Below, one piece after another: positions 17,362 to 26,261 of a stretch of DNA of 64,000 bases. The translations under genes and the position numbers were made by a program. Source of the stretch: Oerskovia flava. GTDB taxonomy: Bacteria > Actinomycetota > Actinomycetes > Actinomycetales > Cellulomonadaceae. Each line of letters opens with the position of its first letter. The first letter of the stretch is position 1. The stretch spans positions 1 through 64,000 of the forward strand of contig NZ_JAOXSR010000007.1 of the NCBI RefSeq assembly GCF_026163685.1, given 5' to 3'. The notes under the pieces are model-generated. The model was not told the origin of the DNA. It made no database searches and saw only the letters and a program-made list of their open reading frames with translations.

Positions 17362-18959
17362 GCGACCTGACGCCCACCGACCCGATACGCACCGACCCGT
17401 CGCCCACCGACCCGTCGCCCACCGACCCGTCGTCCACCGACCCGACCCCGCCCGAGCCGGCCCCGCTGGTATGGCACCGGGTGCACCCGGTGACACCGGT
17501 GGTGCGCGGCTGGACGGTCATCGCCGTGCTCTTCGTCATCGTCGGGCAGCAGACGGTCAACGGGCTGCCCGAGGGTGACAACCTCCTCGAGGGTGACCGA
17601 TGGTGGCAGATCCTCCTCGGCATCCTCGCGATCGGTCTCGTCGGGCTCGCCTACTCGGCCCTCGCATGGCGCATGACGACGTACGCGATCGACGACGAGT
17701 CCGTGCGGCTCCACCAGGGCGTGCTCTTCCGGCAGCAGCGCAAGGCGCGGCTCGACCGGCTGCAGGCCGTCGATATCGTGCAGCCACTGGTCGCGCGCCT
17801 CTTCGGGCTCGCCGAGCTGAAGCTCGAGGTCGCCGGGGGCGCGGACTCGGGCATCAAGCTCGGCTTCCTCAAGGAGGCGCAGGCCCAGCGGCTGCGCAAC
17901 GAGCTGCTCGCCCTGGCCGCGGGCATCCGGGTGGGGGGCCCGGCGCCCGGCGCGTCGGCGTCGCCGGACGTCGAGGGAACCCCCGGCGGCGTCGCGCCCG
18001 GCGACGGTGTCGACGCGTCGGACACCCTCGCGCTCGTCGCCCCGGAGGCCCCCGAGCAGCCGATCACGACCGTGCCTCCGGGCAGGCTCGTGCTGTCGCT
18101 CCTGCGCTCCGGGGCGACGATCGGCCTCGTTCTCGGTCTGCTGCTGCTGGTCGGCCTGGTCATCGGTACCCGCGAGCTCTCGGTGCTGTTCACCGCCTTC
18201 CCGGCGGTGCTCGGTTTCGGTGGGTATCTCTTCTCGCGGTTCACCCGGGAGTTCAACTTCCGGTCGGCGCTCTCGCCCGACGGCATCCGGCTCCGGCACG
18301 GCCTGCTGGAGACGCGCTCGCAGACCATCCCGCCCGGCCGCGTGCAGGCGATCCGCCTCACGCAGGGTCTGCTCTGGCGCGGTCCGGACTGGTGGCGCGT
18401 GGACGTCAACGTCGCGGGCTACACGCTCTCGGCCGACGGCAGCGACAGCAACAGCGTGCTGCTGCCCGTGGGCACGCGTGAGGAGGCGCTCACGGCCGTG
18501 TGGCTCGTCCTGCCGGACCTCGGCGCCGACGACCCGCTCGCGGTCCTCGACGAGGGCATGACGGGGCTCGACGCGGGGGAGTACTTCACGGCGGCGCCGC
18601 GGCGCACCCGCATCCTGGACCCGGTCGCGTGGCGCCGCAACGGCTTCGCCGTGACCGACCGTGCGCTCCTCCTGCGGCGCGGTCGGTTGCTGCGACGGCT
18701 CGAGGTCGTGCCGCACGAGCGGACGCAGTCCCTCGGCCTGCAGCAGGGTCCGTGGCAGCGGCGACTGCGCGTCGCGACGTTCACGGTGCACTCGACGCCC
18801 GGACCGGTCATCCCGACCGTGCAGCACCTGGACGAGGCCGACGCCGGCCTGCTCATGGACACGCAGGCGCGGCGTGCGCGCGAGGCCCGGGCGCACGCCG
18901 CACCCGAGCAGTGGATGCGCACCGATGCCGCCGCCCGTCCGGAGCCCGCGGATGGCTGA
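17358..18959 (+). CDS. bacterial PH-domain membrane protein (YdbT-like)
   Basis: A 533-aa partner of the preceding protein, with repeated PH-like (bPH2) domains: 'VRLHQGVLFRQQRKARLDRLQAVDIVQPLVARLFGLAELKLEVAGG' in the first third, a second 'IRLRHGLLETRSQTIPPGRVQAI' and a third 'LLLRRGRLLRRLEVVPHERTQSLGL'. Two membrane hairpins lie near residues 50-95 and 255-300. The N-terminus is a low-complexity stretch of T-D-P-S-P repeats (~7-30). The ATGA overlap with the upstream gene implies co-translation. Confidence 0.82.
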   Translation: MSDLTPTDPIRTDPSPTDPSPTDPSSTDPTPPEPAPLVWHRVHPVTPVVRGWTVIAVLFVIVGQQTVNGLPEGDNLLEGDRWWQILLGILAIGLVGLAYSALAWRMTTYAIDDESVRLHQGVLFRQQRKARLDRLQAVDIVQPLVARLFGLAELKLEVAGGADSGIKLGFLKEAQAQRLRNELLALAAGIRVGGPAPGASASPDVEGTPGGVAPGDGVDASDTLALVAPEAPEQPITTVPPGRLVLSLLRSGATIGLVLGLLLLVGLVIGTRELSVLFTAFPAVLGFGGYLFSRFTREFNFRSALSPDGIRLRHGLLETRSQTIPPGRVQAIRLTQGLLWRGPDWWRVDVNVAGYTLSADGSDSNSVLLPVGTREEALTAVWLVLPDLGADDPLAVLDEGMTGLDAGEYFTAAPRRTRILDPVAWRRNGFAVTDRALLLRRGRLLRRLEVVPHERTQSLGLQQGPWQRRLRVATFTVHSTPGPVIPTVQHLDEADAGLLMDTQARRAREARAHAAPEQWMRTDAAARPEPADG

Positions 18960-19884
18960 CGTCTCCCGCCGCCCCGGACGTCTCGGGGTCGGCGTCATCG
19001 GCGCGGGCCGGGTCGGGGCCGTCCTCGGCAGCGCGCTGCGGGCGACCGGGCACGCCGTCGTGGGCGCCAGCGGGATCTCGGAGGCCTCGCGCGAGCGGAT
19101 CGAGACCCTGCTCCCTGGCGTCCCGGTCCTGGAGGTCCCGGAGGTGGCCCGGCGCGCCGAGCTCGCGCTCCTCGCCGTGCCCGACGACGTCCTGCCCACA
19201 CTGGTCTCGGGGCTCGCCGAGGTGGGGGCGTGGCAGGCAGGACAGCTCGTCGTGCACACCTCTGGCAGGTTCGGGACGTCCGTGCTCGAGCCCGCGCGCG
19301 CCGCGGGGGCCATCCCGCTCGCGATCCATCCCGCGATGACCTTCACCGGGACGTCGCTGGACCTGTCCCGCCTGGAGGGAACCACGTTCGCGGTGACCGC
19401 GCCCGCGCCCGTCCAGCCCATCGGGCAGGCGCTCGTCGTGGAGATCGGGGGCGAGCCCGTCGTCGTCGACGAGGACGCCCGCGGCCTGTACCACGCGGCG
19501 CTCGCCCACGGGGCGAACCACCTCGTGGTCCTCGTCGCGCAGGCAACGCAGGCACTCGCCGCCGCGGGCGTCGAGCAGCCGGGACGGGTGCTCGCACCGC
19601 TGCTCGCGGCGGCGCTCGACGGCGCGACCCGCACCGCCGACGTGGGCTCCGGTGGTGGTCCCGGGGCGATCGCCGCCCTCACCGGCCCGGTCTCGCGCGG
19701 CGACGTCGGGACGGTCGAGGAGCACCTCGCGGTGCTCGAGGACCTCGCGGTCGCGAGCGGCGCGACCGACGTCCCGGCGTCGTACCGGGAGCTGAGCCGC
19801 GGGGCGACCCGTCGGGCGCTCGCGAGCGGGCGCATCGACGCGCGGCAGGCGCAGGACATTCTCGACGTGTTGGAGGAACGCTAG
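18952..19884 (+). CDS. Rossmann-fold oxidoreductase-like protein with DUF2520
   Basis: A 310-aa protein with an N-terminal NAD(P)-binding Rossmann motif ('GVGVIGAGRVGAVLG', ~11-25) like F420/NADP or ketopantoate reductases, then a helical DUF2520 domain ('AIHPAMTFTG', 'YHAALAHGANHL'). It overlaps the YdbT-like gene by 8 nt and abuts panC directly, matching Rv3603c-panC. The fixed neighbourhood suggests a role near pantothenate or folate synthesis, for instance reducing ketopantoate, but no activity is known to me. Confidence 0.8.
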   Translation: MADVSRRPGRLGVGVIGAGRVGAVLGSALRATGHAVVGASGISEASRERIETLLPGVPVLEVPEVARRAELALLAVPDDVLPTLVSGLAEVGAWQAGQLVVHTSGRFGTSVLEPARAAGAIPLAIHPAMTFTGTSLDLSRLEGTTFAVTAPAPVQPIGQALVVEIGGEPVVVDEDARGLYHAALAHGANHLVVLVAQATQALAAAGVEQPGRVLAPLLAAALDGATRTADVGSGGGPGAIAALTGPVSRGDVGTVEEHLAVLEDLAVASGATDVPASYRELSRGATRRALASGRIDARQAQDILDVLEER

Positions 19885-20850
19885 ATGTCGCACGGACGTG
19901 CCCCCGGATCAGGTCCCGGACCGCTCGTCGCCACCACCCGCGCGGAGCTCGACGCGGCGCTTCGCGGCTGGGACGCGAGCCGTGCACCGGGCGCGCGCCG
20001 CGCCGTCGTCATGACGATGGGCGCGCTGCACGACGGGCACCTCGAGCTGGTGCGCCGGGCCCGGGAGCAGGCCGGCCCGGGCGGGCAGGTCGTGGTGACG
20101 ATCTTCGTCAACCCGCTGCAGTTCGGTGCTGGGGAGGACCTGGAGCGCTACCCCCGTGATCTCGCGGGTGACGTCGCCCTGCTCGCGGGGGTCGGCACCG
20201 ACCTGGTCTTCGCGCCGGACGGCGACGGCGTGTACCCCGGGGGTGAGCCGGTCGTGCGGGTGAGCGCGGGTGCCGTCGGCGAGGTGCTCGAGGGCGCGCA
20301 CCGCCCCGGCCACTTCGACGGCATGCTGACCGTCGTGCTCAAGCTGATGCACCTGACACGGCCGGACGTCGCGCTCTTCGGCCGCAAGGACGCCCAGCAG
20401 CTCATCGCGGTGCGTCGGATGGTGCACGATCTCGACGTCGCCGTCGACGTGGTCGGCGTGCCGACGGTGCGGGACGAGGACGGCCTGGCGCTGTCGTCGC
20501 GCAACGCCTACCTGTCACCCGCCGAGCGTGCGGACGCCCTGGCGCTCAGCGCGGCCCTGCGCGTGGGTGCGGACGCCGGAGCGCTCGGCGCCGGTCCGAC
20601 GGGAGTGATCCGCGCCGCAGCGGGAATGCTCAACGCGTCACCGGGCGTTGTGGTCGACTACCTTGCGCTGGTGGACCCTGCGGACGCGGCCGAGCTGGCG
20701 TCGGACGCGACCGGGCCGGCACTCCTGCTCGTGGCGGCACGCGTCGGCTCGACGCGACTCATCGACAACATGGCCGTGGACCTGCGCGCCATGGCCCCCA
20801 CGCCGGGCGGCAAGGCCCGCCCGGCGGCTCGACCTGGAGGAACCTCGTGA
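19885..20850 (+). CDS. panC: pantothenate synthetase
   Basis: A 321-aa ligase joining D-pantoate and beta-alanine using ATP. Signatures are '[20 protein letters not shown]' (~35-54, HIGH-like), '[22 protein letters not shown]' and 'FGRKDAQQL'. The ATG immediately follows the upstream stop (TAGATG), with a GGAGG site inside the upstream gene. The stop overlaps panD (GTGA), so substrate supply and ligation are translationally coupled. Confidence 0.96.
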   Translation: MSHGRAPGSGPGPLVATTRAELDAALRGWDASRAPGARRAVVMTMGALHDGHLELVRRAREQAGPGGQVVVTIFVNPLQFGAGEDLERYPRDLAGDVALLAGVGTDLVFAPDGDGVYPGGEPVVRVSAGAVGEVLEGAHRPGHFDGMLTVVLKLMHLTRPDVALFGRKDAQQLIAVRRMVHDLDVAVDVVGVPTVRDEDGLALSSRNAYLSPAERADALALSAALRVGADAGALGAGPTGVIRAAAGMLNASPGVVVDYLALVDPADAAELASDATGPALLLVAARVGSTRLIDNMAVDLRAMAPTPGGKARPAARPGGTS

Positions 20851-21326
20851 CCGACCCGACCCGACACCCCCGTCCCGCGTCCCTGCAGCGGCCGATGATG
20901 ATCGGCAAGATCCACCGGGCGACCGTGACGCAGGCCGACCTGCACTACGTCGGCTCGATCACGGTCGACGTGGACCTGCTGGAGGCGGCCGACCTCTACC
21001 CCGGGCAGCAGGTCGACGTGGTGGACGTGACGAACGGCGCACGCCTGACGACCTACGTCATCCCGGGCGAGCGGGGTGCGGGCGAGATCTGCATCAACGG
21101 CGCGGCCGCCCACCTGGTCTCGCCGGGCGACGTCGTCATCCTCATCGCGTACGGCATGGTCGCCGACGCCGAGGCCCGTCACCACCTCCCGAACGTCGTG
21201 TTCGTCGACGGGCGCAACCGGATCGTCGAGCTCGGGGACGAGCCGGGTCTGGTCCCCGACGGGTTCGGCCTCGAGGCGAGCGGCATCGCGGCCGCCCCGT
21301 TCCAGCGACCGGTCGGCGGGGCATGA
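20847..21326 (+). CDS. panD: aspartate 1-decarboxylase
   Basis: A 159-aa pyruvoyl-dependent enzyme making beta-alanine from aspartate. The self-cleavage site Gly-Ser is in '[10 protein letters not shown]' (Gly36-Ser37); cleavage makes the pyruvoyl group at Ser37. '[21 protein letters not shown]' is the conserved C-terminal core. About 16 residues precede the usual N-terminus, but the GTG start has a strong GGAGG site and the usual 4-nt overlap with panC. The stop overlaps the nadB ATG. Confidence 0.95.
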   Translation: MTDPTRHPRPASLQRPMMIGKIHRATVTQADLHYVGSITVDVDLLEAADLYPGQQVDVVDVTNGARLTTYVIPGERGAGEICINGAAAHLVSPGDVVILIAYGMVADAEARHHLPNVVFVDGRNRIVELGDEPGLVPDGFGLEASGIAAAPFQRPVGGA

Positions 21327-22987
21327 GCCTCCGGGTCGCGCGAACCCTCGCGGCGCCCGACCCGGGCTGGACGACGACGGCCGACGCGATCGTCGTCGGC
21401 TCCGGGATCGCGGGCCTCACCGCGGCGCTCGAGCTGCGGGCACGGGTGCCGCGGGTGCTGCTCGTGACCAAGGGCGCGCTGTCGTCCGGGTCGACGGTCT
21501 GGGCGCAGGGCGGGATCGCCGCCGCGCTGCACCCCGAGGACTCGCCGGAAGCGCACCTCGCCGACACCCTCGTGGCGGGCGGCGGTCTGTGCGACCCGGT
21601 CGCGGTCGAGGTCCTCGTCACCGAGGGTCCGGCGCGGGTGCACGAGCTCGTCGCCCGCGGGGCGAACTTCGACCTGGGGCCGGGCGGTGACATCGCCCTC
21701 ACCCGTGAGGGCGGGCACCACGCCGACCGCATCGCCCACGCCGGCGGGGACGCGACGGGCGCCGAGATCTCCCGCGCGCTCGTCTCCCAGCTGGAGGCGG
21801 TGCTCGCGGACCCGGGCATCGAGGTGATCGAGAACGCCCTCGTCCTCGACGTGCTGACGACGGCGTCCGGCGACGGGCCGCGGGCCTGCGGCGTCACGCT
21901 GCACGTGCGCGGCGAGGGGTCCCGGGACGGGGTCGGCGCGGCGCTCGCCAAGGCCGTCGTCCTGGCCACCGGCGGCGTGGGCCAGGTGTTCCGCTCCTCG
22001 ACGAACCCGCCCCAGGCGACCGGCGACGGGATCGCCGCCGCGCTACGTGCCGGCGCGACGCTGGGCGACCTGGAGTTCGTGCAGTTCCACCCGACGGTGC
22101 TGTGGTCGGGGATCGGTGCGAAGGGCCAGCTCCCGCTCATCTCGGAGGCGGTGCGCGGGGAGGGCGCGATCCTCCTCGACACGGACGGCGCGCGCTTCAT
22201 GCCGTCGGTCCACCCCATGGCCGAGCTCGCTCCGCGCGACGTCGTCGCGCACGCGATCGTGCGGCAGATGGCCGCGACGGCGTCCGACCACGTCCTGCTC
22301 GACGCACGCCACCTCGGGGCGGACTTCCTGCGTCGCCGGTTCCCGACGATCAGCGGCCGGCTGCTCGACCAGGGCATCGACATCACCGAGGAGCCGGTGC
22401 CGGTCGCGCCGGCCCAGCACTACCACTCGGGCGGTGTCGTCACCGACCTGCACGGGCGCTCGTCGCTCGACGGTCTCTACGCGATCGGCGAGGTCGCGTG
22501 CACCGGTGTGCACGGCGCCAACCGCCTCGCGTCGAACTCGCTGCTCGAAGGGCTGGTGTTCGCCCACCGCGCGGCCCGGGAGATCACGGAACGGGTCGGC
22601 GCGGGCGACCTCGTCGGAGGCGAGCCGGTCGCACGTCCCGGACCGTCAGCGCTCGTCGCCGCAGCCGCCCGCTCCCGCATCCAGTCGATCACCTCCGCAG
22701 GCCCCGGCGTCATCCGGGACGCGGTCGGGCTCGCGGTCGCGGCCGACCGGCTCGCGTCGGTGCGTACGGACGCCCACGTGGCCTCCGACGTCGTCGCGGA
22801 GCCGCAGGCGGCAGAGTGGGAGACGACGAACATCCACCAGGTCGCCACCGCGCTGACCGCTGCGGCCACCGTGCGCACCGAGAGCCGGGGCGGGCACTAC
22901 CGCACCGACTTCCCCGCGCCGGACCCGACCTGGGAGCGGCGGGTCGTCGTCGTGCTCGACGAGGACGGGACGCTGCACGCGGGGTGA
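21323..22987 (+). CDS. nadB: L-aspartate oxidase
   Basis: A 554-aa FAD enzyme that oxidises aspartate to iminoaspartate for de novo NAD synthesis. It has the FAD dinucleotide motif '[15 protein letters not shown]' (~22-36), '[14 protein letters not shown]', '[14 protein letters not shown]' and the flavoprotein-fold segments '[10 protein letters not shown]' and '[20 protein letters not shown]'. It overlaps panD by 4 nt. NadA, which normally acts next and often lies beside nadB, is not in the window. Confidence 0.95.
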   Translation: MSLRVARTLAAPDPGWTTTADAIVVGSGIAGLTAALELRARVPRVLLVTKGALSSGSTVWAQGGIAAALHPEDSPEAHLADTLVAGGGLCDPVAVEVLVTEGPARVHELVARGANFDLGPGGDIALTREGGHHADRIAHAGGDATGAEISRALVSQLEAVLADPGIEVIENALVLDVLTTASGDGPRACGVTLHVRGEGSRDGVGAALAKAVVLATGGVGQVFRSSTNPPQATGDGIAAALRAGATLGDLEFVQFHPTVLWSGIGAKGQLPLISEAVRGEGAILLDTDGARFMPSVHPMAELAPRDVVAHAIVRQMAATASDHVLLDARHLGADFLRRRFPTISGRLLDQGIDITEEPVPVAPAQHYHSGGVVTDLHGRSSLDGLYAIGEVACTGVHGANRLASNSLLEGLVFAHRAAREITERVGAGDLVGGEPVARPGPSALVAAAARSRIQSITSAGPGVIRDAVGLAVAADRLASVRTDAHVASDVVAEPQAAEWETTNIHQVATALTAAATVRTESRGGHYRTDFPAPDPTWERRVVVVLDEDGTLHAG

Positions 22988-22992
22988 CCGGC

Positions 22993-22998
22993 TACCGT
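22993..22998 (+). promoter_or_regulatory. -10 box for nadC
   Basis: TACCGT lies 8 nt before the GTG at 23007. Together with the missing ribosome binding site, this suggests a leaderless nadC transcript in addition to read-through from nadB. Confidence 0.4.
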
Positions 22999-23006
22999 GG
23001 GTGCGC

Positions 23007-23933
23007 GTGAGCACCTCCCCGCAGGCACCCGTCCCTTCTGCATCAGCGAACGGCCTCGACCCCGCCTGGATCGCCGAGACCGTCGCACGGGCCCTCGACG
23101 AGGACCTCGGCCCCGCGCCCGGCCGTGACGTGACCACCCAGGCGACCGTGCCGGCGTCGGGCACGGGCACCGCCCACCTCGTGGCGCGCGCCCCCGGTGT
23201 GGTGGCGGGACTGGTCGTGGTCGCCGAGGTGACCCGCCAGGTCGCCGAGCGGTTCGGCCTGCCGGGCGTCGAGGTGGGACTCGTCGCCCGCGACGGGGAC
23301 GAGGTGACCGCCGGTCAGGTGCTCGCCCGGCTGAGCGGTCCCGTGCAGGTGCTGCTCACCGCGGAGCGCACGCTCCTCAACCTCGCGAGCAGGGCCTCGG
23401 GCGTCGCGACGGCGACCAGGGCCTGGGCCCGCGAGCTCGACGGCACGGGGGCGCAGGTCCTGGACACGCGCAAGACCACCCCGGGCTTGCGCGCCCTCGA
23501 GAAGTACGCGGTCCGCGCAGGCGGTGGCACCAACAAGCGCATGGGCCTCTACGACGTCGCGATGGTCAAGGACAACCACGTCGTCGCCGCGGGGTCCGTG
23601 AGCGCCGCGATCGTCGCGATCCGTCAGGCGTTCCCGGACGTGCTGGTCCAGGTCGAGGCGGACACCACCGCGCAGGCGCTCGAGGCGATCGACGCCGGTG
23701 CGGACTTCCTGCTGCTCGACAACATGCCGACGCCGGTGCTCGCGGCGACCGTCACGGCCGTGCGGGAGCGCGAGGACGAGACCGGGCGGATCGAGCTCGA
23801 GGCCACGGGCAACCTCACGCTCGAGCGCGCGCGCGAGGTCGCCGGGACGGGCGTGGACTACCTGTCGGTCGGTGCCCTCACGCACTCCGCGCCGATCCTC
23901 GACCTCGCGCTGGACCTGCAGCCCGAGGCCTGA
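23007..23933 (+). CDS. nadC: nicotinate-nucleotide pyrophosphorylase (quinolinate phosphoribosyltransferase)
   Basis: A 308-aa enzyme converting quinolinate plus PRPP to nicotinate mononucleotide. Motifs: 'LLNLASRASGVATATRAW', 'VLDTRKTTPGLRALEKYAVRAGGG' and 'DNHVVAAG', followed by the C-terminal TIM-barrel strands 'LLLDNMPT' and 'IELEATGNLTLERAREVAGTGVDYLSVG'. The second of two nearby GTG codons (23001 and 23007) is preferred because of the upstream -10 spacing. It starts 19 nt after nadB. Confidence 0.95.
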   Translation: MSTSPQAPVPSASANGLDPAWIAETVARALDEDLGPAPGRDVTTQATVPASGTGTAHLVARAPGVVAGLVVVAEVTRQVAERFGLPGVEVGLVARDGDEVTAGQVLARLSGPVQVLLTAERTLLNLASRASGVATATRAWARELDGTGAQVLDTRKTTPGLRALEKYAVRAGGGTNKRMGLYDVAMVKDNHVVAAGSVSAAIVAIRQAFPDVLVQVEADTTAQALEAIDAGADFLLLDNMPTPVLAATVTAVREREDETGRIELEATGNLTLERAREVAGTGVDYLSVGALTHSAPILDLALDLQPEA

Positions 23934-23966
23934 CCTGCTCGTGCCGGGGCGTGCCGAGGGCGCCGG

Positions 23967-23972
23967 TAGAAT
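23967..23972 (+). promoter_or_regulatory. -10 box for lysS
   Basis: TAGAAT lies 6 nt before the lysS GTG at 23979, with no ribosome binding site between; a leaderless start is likely. Confidence 0.55.
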
Positions 23973-23978
23973 CCTCCG

Positions 23979-25496
23979 GTGACCTCCGACGCCCCCACCG
24001 CCCTGGCCGACGCGCCCGACGACCTCCCCGAGCAGCTCCGGATCCGCCGGGACAAGCGTGAACGCATCCTCGCGCGGGGCGACGAGGCGTACCCGGTCGA
24101 GGTCGCGCGCACGCACACGATCGCCGAGGTGCGTGCCGCGTACGACCACCTCGAGGCCGGGCAGGAGACCGAGGACGAGGTCGGCGTCGCCGGCCGGGTG
24201 GTCTTCCTGCGCAACACCGGCAAGCTCTGCTTCGTGTCCCTGCAGGACGGCGAGGGCAACCGTCTCCAGGTCATGCTGAGCCAGGCCGTGGTCGGCCCCG
24301 AGTCGCTCGAGACCTTCAAGGCCGACGTCGACCTCGGCGACCACCTCTTCGCGCACGGCAAGGTCATCAGCTCCCGCCGCGGGGAGCTGAGCATCTTCGC
24401 CGACTCGTGGCAGCTCGCCGCCAAGTCGTTGCGCCCCCTGCCGGTGCTGCACAAGGACCTCTCCGAGGAGTCGCGGGTCCGCCAGCGGTACGTCGACCTC
24501 ATCGCCCGGCCCGCCGCCCGCGACATGGTGCGGCTGCGTGCGGCCGTGGTGCGCTCCCTGCGGGAGAACTTCCACGAGCGCGGATTCCTCGAGGTCGAGA
24601 CCCCGATGCTGCAGACACGTCCGGAAGGCGCGGCGGCGCGCCAGTTCGAGACGCACATGAATGCGTTCGACATCCCCTTGTTCCTGCGAATCGCTCCCGA
24701 GCTCTTCCTCAAGCGTGCCGCGGTCGGGGGAGTGGAGAAGGTCTTCGAGATCAACCGGAACTTCCGCAACGAGGGCGTCGACTCCACGCACTCGCCGGAA
24801 TTCGCGATGCTCGAGGCGTACGAGGCCTATGGCGACTACAACACCATGGCGACGCTCACGCAGAACCTTGTGCAGCGGGCGGCCTCCGACGCGCTCGGGA
24901 CGACGCTGGTCACTCTTTCCGACGGCACCGAGTACGACGTCGGCGGTGAATGGGCGCAGCTGCGCATGTACGACTCGCTCTCCGAGGCTCTCGGCGAGGA
25001 GATCACGCCCGCGACGACCGTGGAACACCTTTCCGCCCTCGCGAACCGTCTCGAGGTCTCGTTCGACCCGAAGAGCGTGAATCACGGAAAGCTCGTCGAG
25101 AGCCTGTGGGAGCACCTCGTCGGCGACCATCTCGTCGCACCCACCTTCGTCCGGGACTTCCCGGTCGAGACCTCGCCGCTCACGCGGGACCACCGCACGG
25201 TGCGCGGTCAGGTGGAGAAGTGGGACCTGTACATCCGGGGCGTCGAGCTCGCGACGGCGTACTCCGAGCTCGTCGACCCGGTCATCCAGCGCCAGCGCTT
25301 CGAGGCGCAGGCGCAGCTGGCGGCCGCCGGCGACGACGAGGCGATGCGGCTGGACGAGGACTTCCTCGTGGCCATGGAGCACGCCATGCCGCCGTCCGGG
25401 GGGATGGGCCTGGGCATCGACCGACTTCTCATGGCGCTCACGGGCCAGGGGATCCGCGAGACGATCCTCTTCCCGCTCGTCAAGCCCGCGCAGTGA
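23979..25496 (+). CDS. lysS: lysyl-tRNA synthetase (class II)
   Basis: A 505-aa class II aminoacyl-tRNA synthetase. The OB-fold anticodon domain is N-terminal ('[24 protein letters not shown]'). The catalytic motifs are '[10 protein letters not shown]' (motif 1 region), '[16 protein letters not shown]' (motif 2) and '[16 protein letters not shown]' (motif 3). Length is typical. The 24.6-25.1 kb part uses somewhat more A/T-ending codons (aat, gaa, ttg) than its neighbours, which may reflect local recombination. It follows nadC by 45 nt, in the Rv3598c-like position next to lsr2. Confidence 0.96.
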   Translation: MTSDAPTALADAPDDLPEQLRIRRDKRERILARGDEAYPVEVARTHTIAEVRAAYDHLEAGQETEDEVGVAGRVVFLRNTGKLCFVSLQDGEGNRLQVMLSQAVVGPESLETFKADVDLGDHLFAHGKVISSRRGELSIFADSWQLAAKSLRPLPVLHKDLSEESRVRQRYVDLIARPAARDMVRLRAAVVRSLRENFHERGFLEVETPMLQTRPEGAAARQFETHMNAFDIPLFLRIAPELFLKRAAVGGVEKVFEINRNFRNEGVDSTHSPEFAMLEAYEAYGDYNTMATLTQNLVQRAASDALGTTLVTLSDGTEYDVGGEWAQLRMYDSLSEALGEEITPATTVEHLSALANRLEVSFDPKSVNHGKLVESLWEHLVGDHLVAPTFVRDFPVETSPLTRDHRTVRGQVEKWDLYIRGVELATAYSELVDPVIQRQRFEAQAQLAAAGDDEAMRLDEDFLVAMEHAMPPSGGMGLGIDRLLMALTGQGIRETILFPLVKPAQ

Positions 25497-25503
25497 GCGG
25501 ACG

Positions 25504-25509
25504 TAGACT
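25504..25509 (+). promoter_or_regulatory. -10 box for the 61-aa membrane protein
   Basis: TAGACT lies 6 nt before the ATG at 25516; a leaderless start is likely. Confidence 0.5.
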
Positions 25510-25515
25510 CGACGC

Positions 25516-25701
25516 ATGAGCGATTTCTGGCCCGCCGTCGGCGCGTTGATCCCGTCCATCGGTGTGGGCGTGCTGTTCTACGTCGCGATGCGATACATCG
25601 TGCGTGCTGACAGGAACGAACGCCGTGCCCTGGCCGAGCTGGACGCCAGGACACCTGTTTCTCCCGCACCTTCTTCCGTGCGCCCGGACGAGAAGCCTTG
25701 A
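25516..25701 (+). CDS. small single-pass membrane protein (61 aa)
   Basis: A 61-residue product with one hydrophobic segment (~6-26), then a basic/charged stretch ('RADRNERRALAELDA') and a short Pro-rich end. The predicted orientation has the charged tail in the cytoplasm. I do not recognise a named family. Support comes from the -10 box at the leaderless spacing and from its slot between lysS and lsr2. A length of 61 aa makes chance a residual possibility. Confidence 0.6.
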   Translation: MSDFWPAVGALIPSIGVGVLFYVAMRYIVRADRNERRALAELDARTPVSPAPSSVRPDEKP

Positions 25702-25728
25702 ATTCTTGCGTGCCACAGGCGTTGTGCT

Positions 25729-25757
25729 TTGACGCTCGCGGGGCGCGCTGGCATGAT
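25729..25757 (+). promoter_or_regulatory. lsr2 promoter
   Basis: TTGACG (25729-25734), a 17-nt spacer and CATGAT (25752-25757) form a sigma-A-type promoter. It predicts a ~35-nt leader before the lsr2 GTG, which has its own GAGG site. This is the best -35/-10 pair in the window. Confidence 0.55.
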
Positions 25758-25798
25758 TACCACACGATCTCCATTCTCTGATGCGTGAGGTAATCACA

Positions 25799-26134
25799 GT
25801 GGCTCAGAAAGTCCAGGTAATTCTCGTCGACGACATCGACGGTGGCGCGGCGGACGAGACGGTGACCTTCGCTCTCGACGGCGTGTCCTACGAGATCGAC
25901 CTCAGCTCGGCGCACGCACAAGAGCTGCGCGACGCCATGGCGTCCTGGGTCGGTAATGCGCGCAAGGTCTCCTCGCGAGGGACGACGCGCACGTCGCGCC
26001 GGCCTCGTGGGGGCGGGAACGGCGTCTCCAAGGCGACCGAGATCCGCGAGTGGGCGCGGGCGAACGGTTACACGGTCAACGACCGTGGCCGCATCTCCCA
26101 GGACGTCCAGACGGCGTACGACGCCGCGCACTGA
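25799..26134 (+). CDS. lsr2: Lsr2 nucleoid-associated protein
   Basis: A 111-aa DNA-bridging, xenogeneic-silencing protein of actinobacteria (H-NS analogue). The N-terminal dimerisation domain is 'AQKVQVILVDDIDGGAADETVTFALDGVSYEIDLS'; a basic Ser/Arg linker follows. The C-terminal DNA-binding domain contains 'IREWARANGYTVNDRGRISQDVQTAYDAAH', including the R-G-R minor-groove hook. I chose the GTG because it gives the family N-terminus and has a GAGG site 8-10 nt upstream. It lies downstream of lysS and the 61-aa gene. Confidence 0.96.
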   Translation: MAQKVQVILVDDIDGGAADETVTFALDGVSYEIDLSSAHAQELRDAMASWVGNARKVSSRGTTRTSRRPRGGGNGVSKATEIREWARANGYTVNDRGRISQDVQTAYDAAH

Positions 26135-26147
26135 CGCGACGCGCGAT

Positions 26148-26181
26148 CGACGGCCGGCAGGGGCGACCCTGCCGGCCGTCG
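26148..26181 (+). terminator. lsr2 terminator
   Basis: A perfect ~15-bp G+C-rich stem (26148-26162 with 26167-26181) has a 4-nt gcga loop and begins 14 nt after the lsr2 stop. It is followed by a short direct repeat (ccgtccctgccga twice) before the next promoter. Confidence 0.8.
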
Positions 26182-26249
26182 CCGTCCCTGCCGACCGTCC
26201 CTGCCGACCCACGCTGACGCTGCGGGCGCGAGCGGTGCCGCGTGCGAAC

Positions 26250-26255
26250 TAGGCT
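26250..26255 (+). promoter_or_regulatory. -10 box for the lactonase gene
   Basis: TAGGCT lies 6 nt before the ATG at 26262; a leaderless start is likely. Confidence 0.5.
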
Positions 26256-26261
26256 CGCTCC

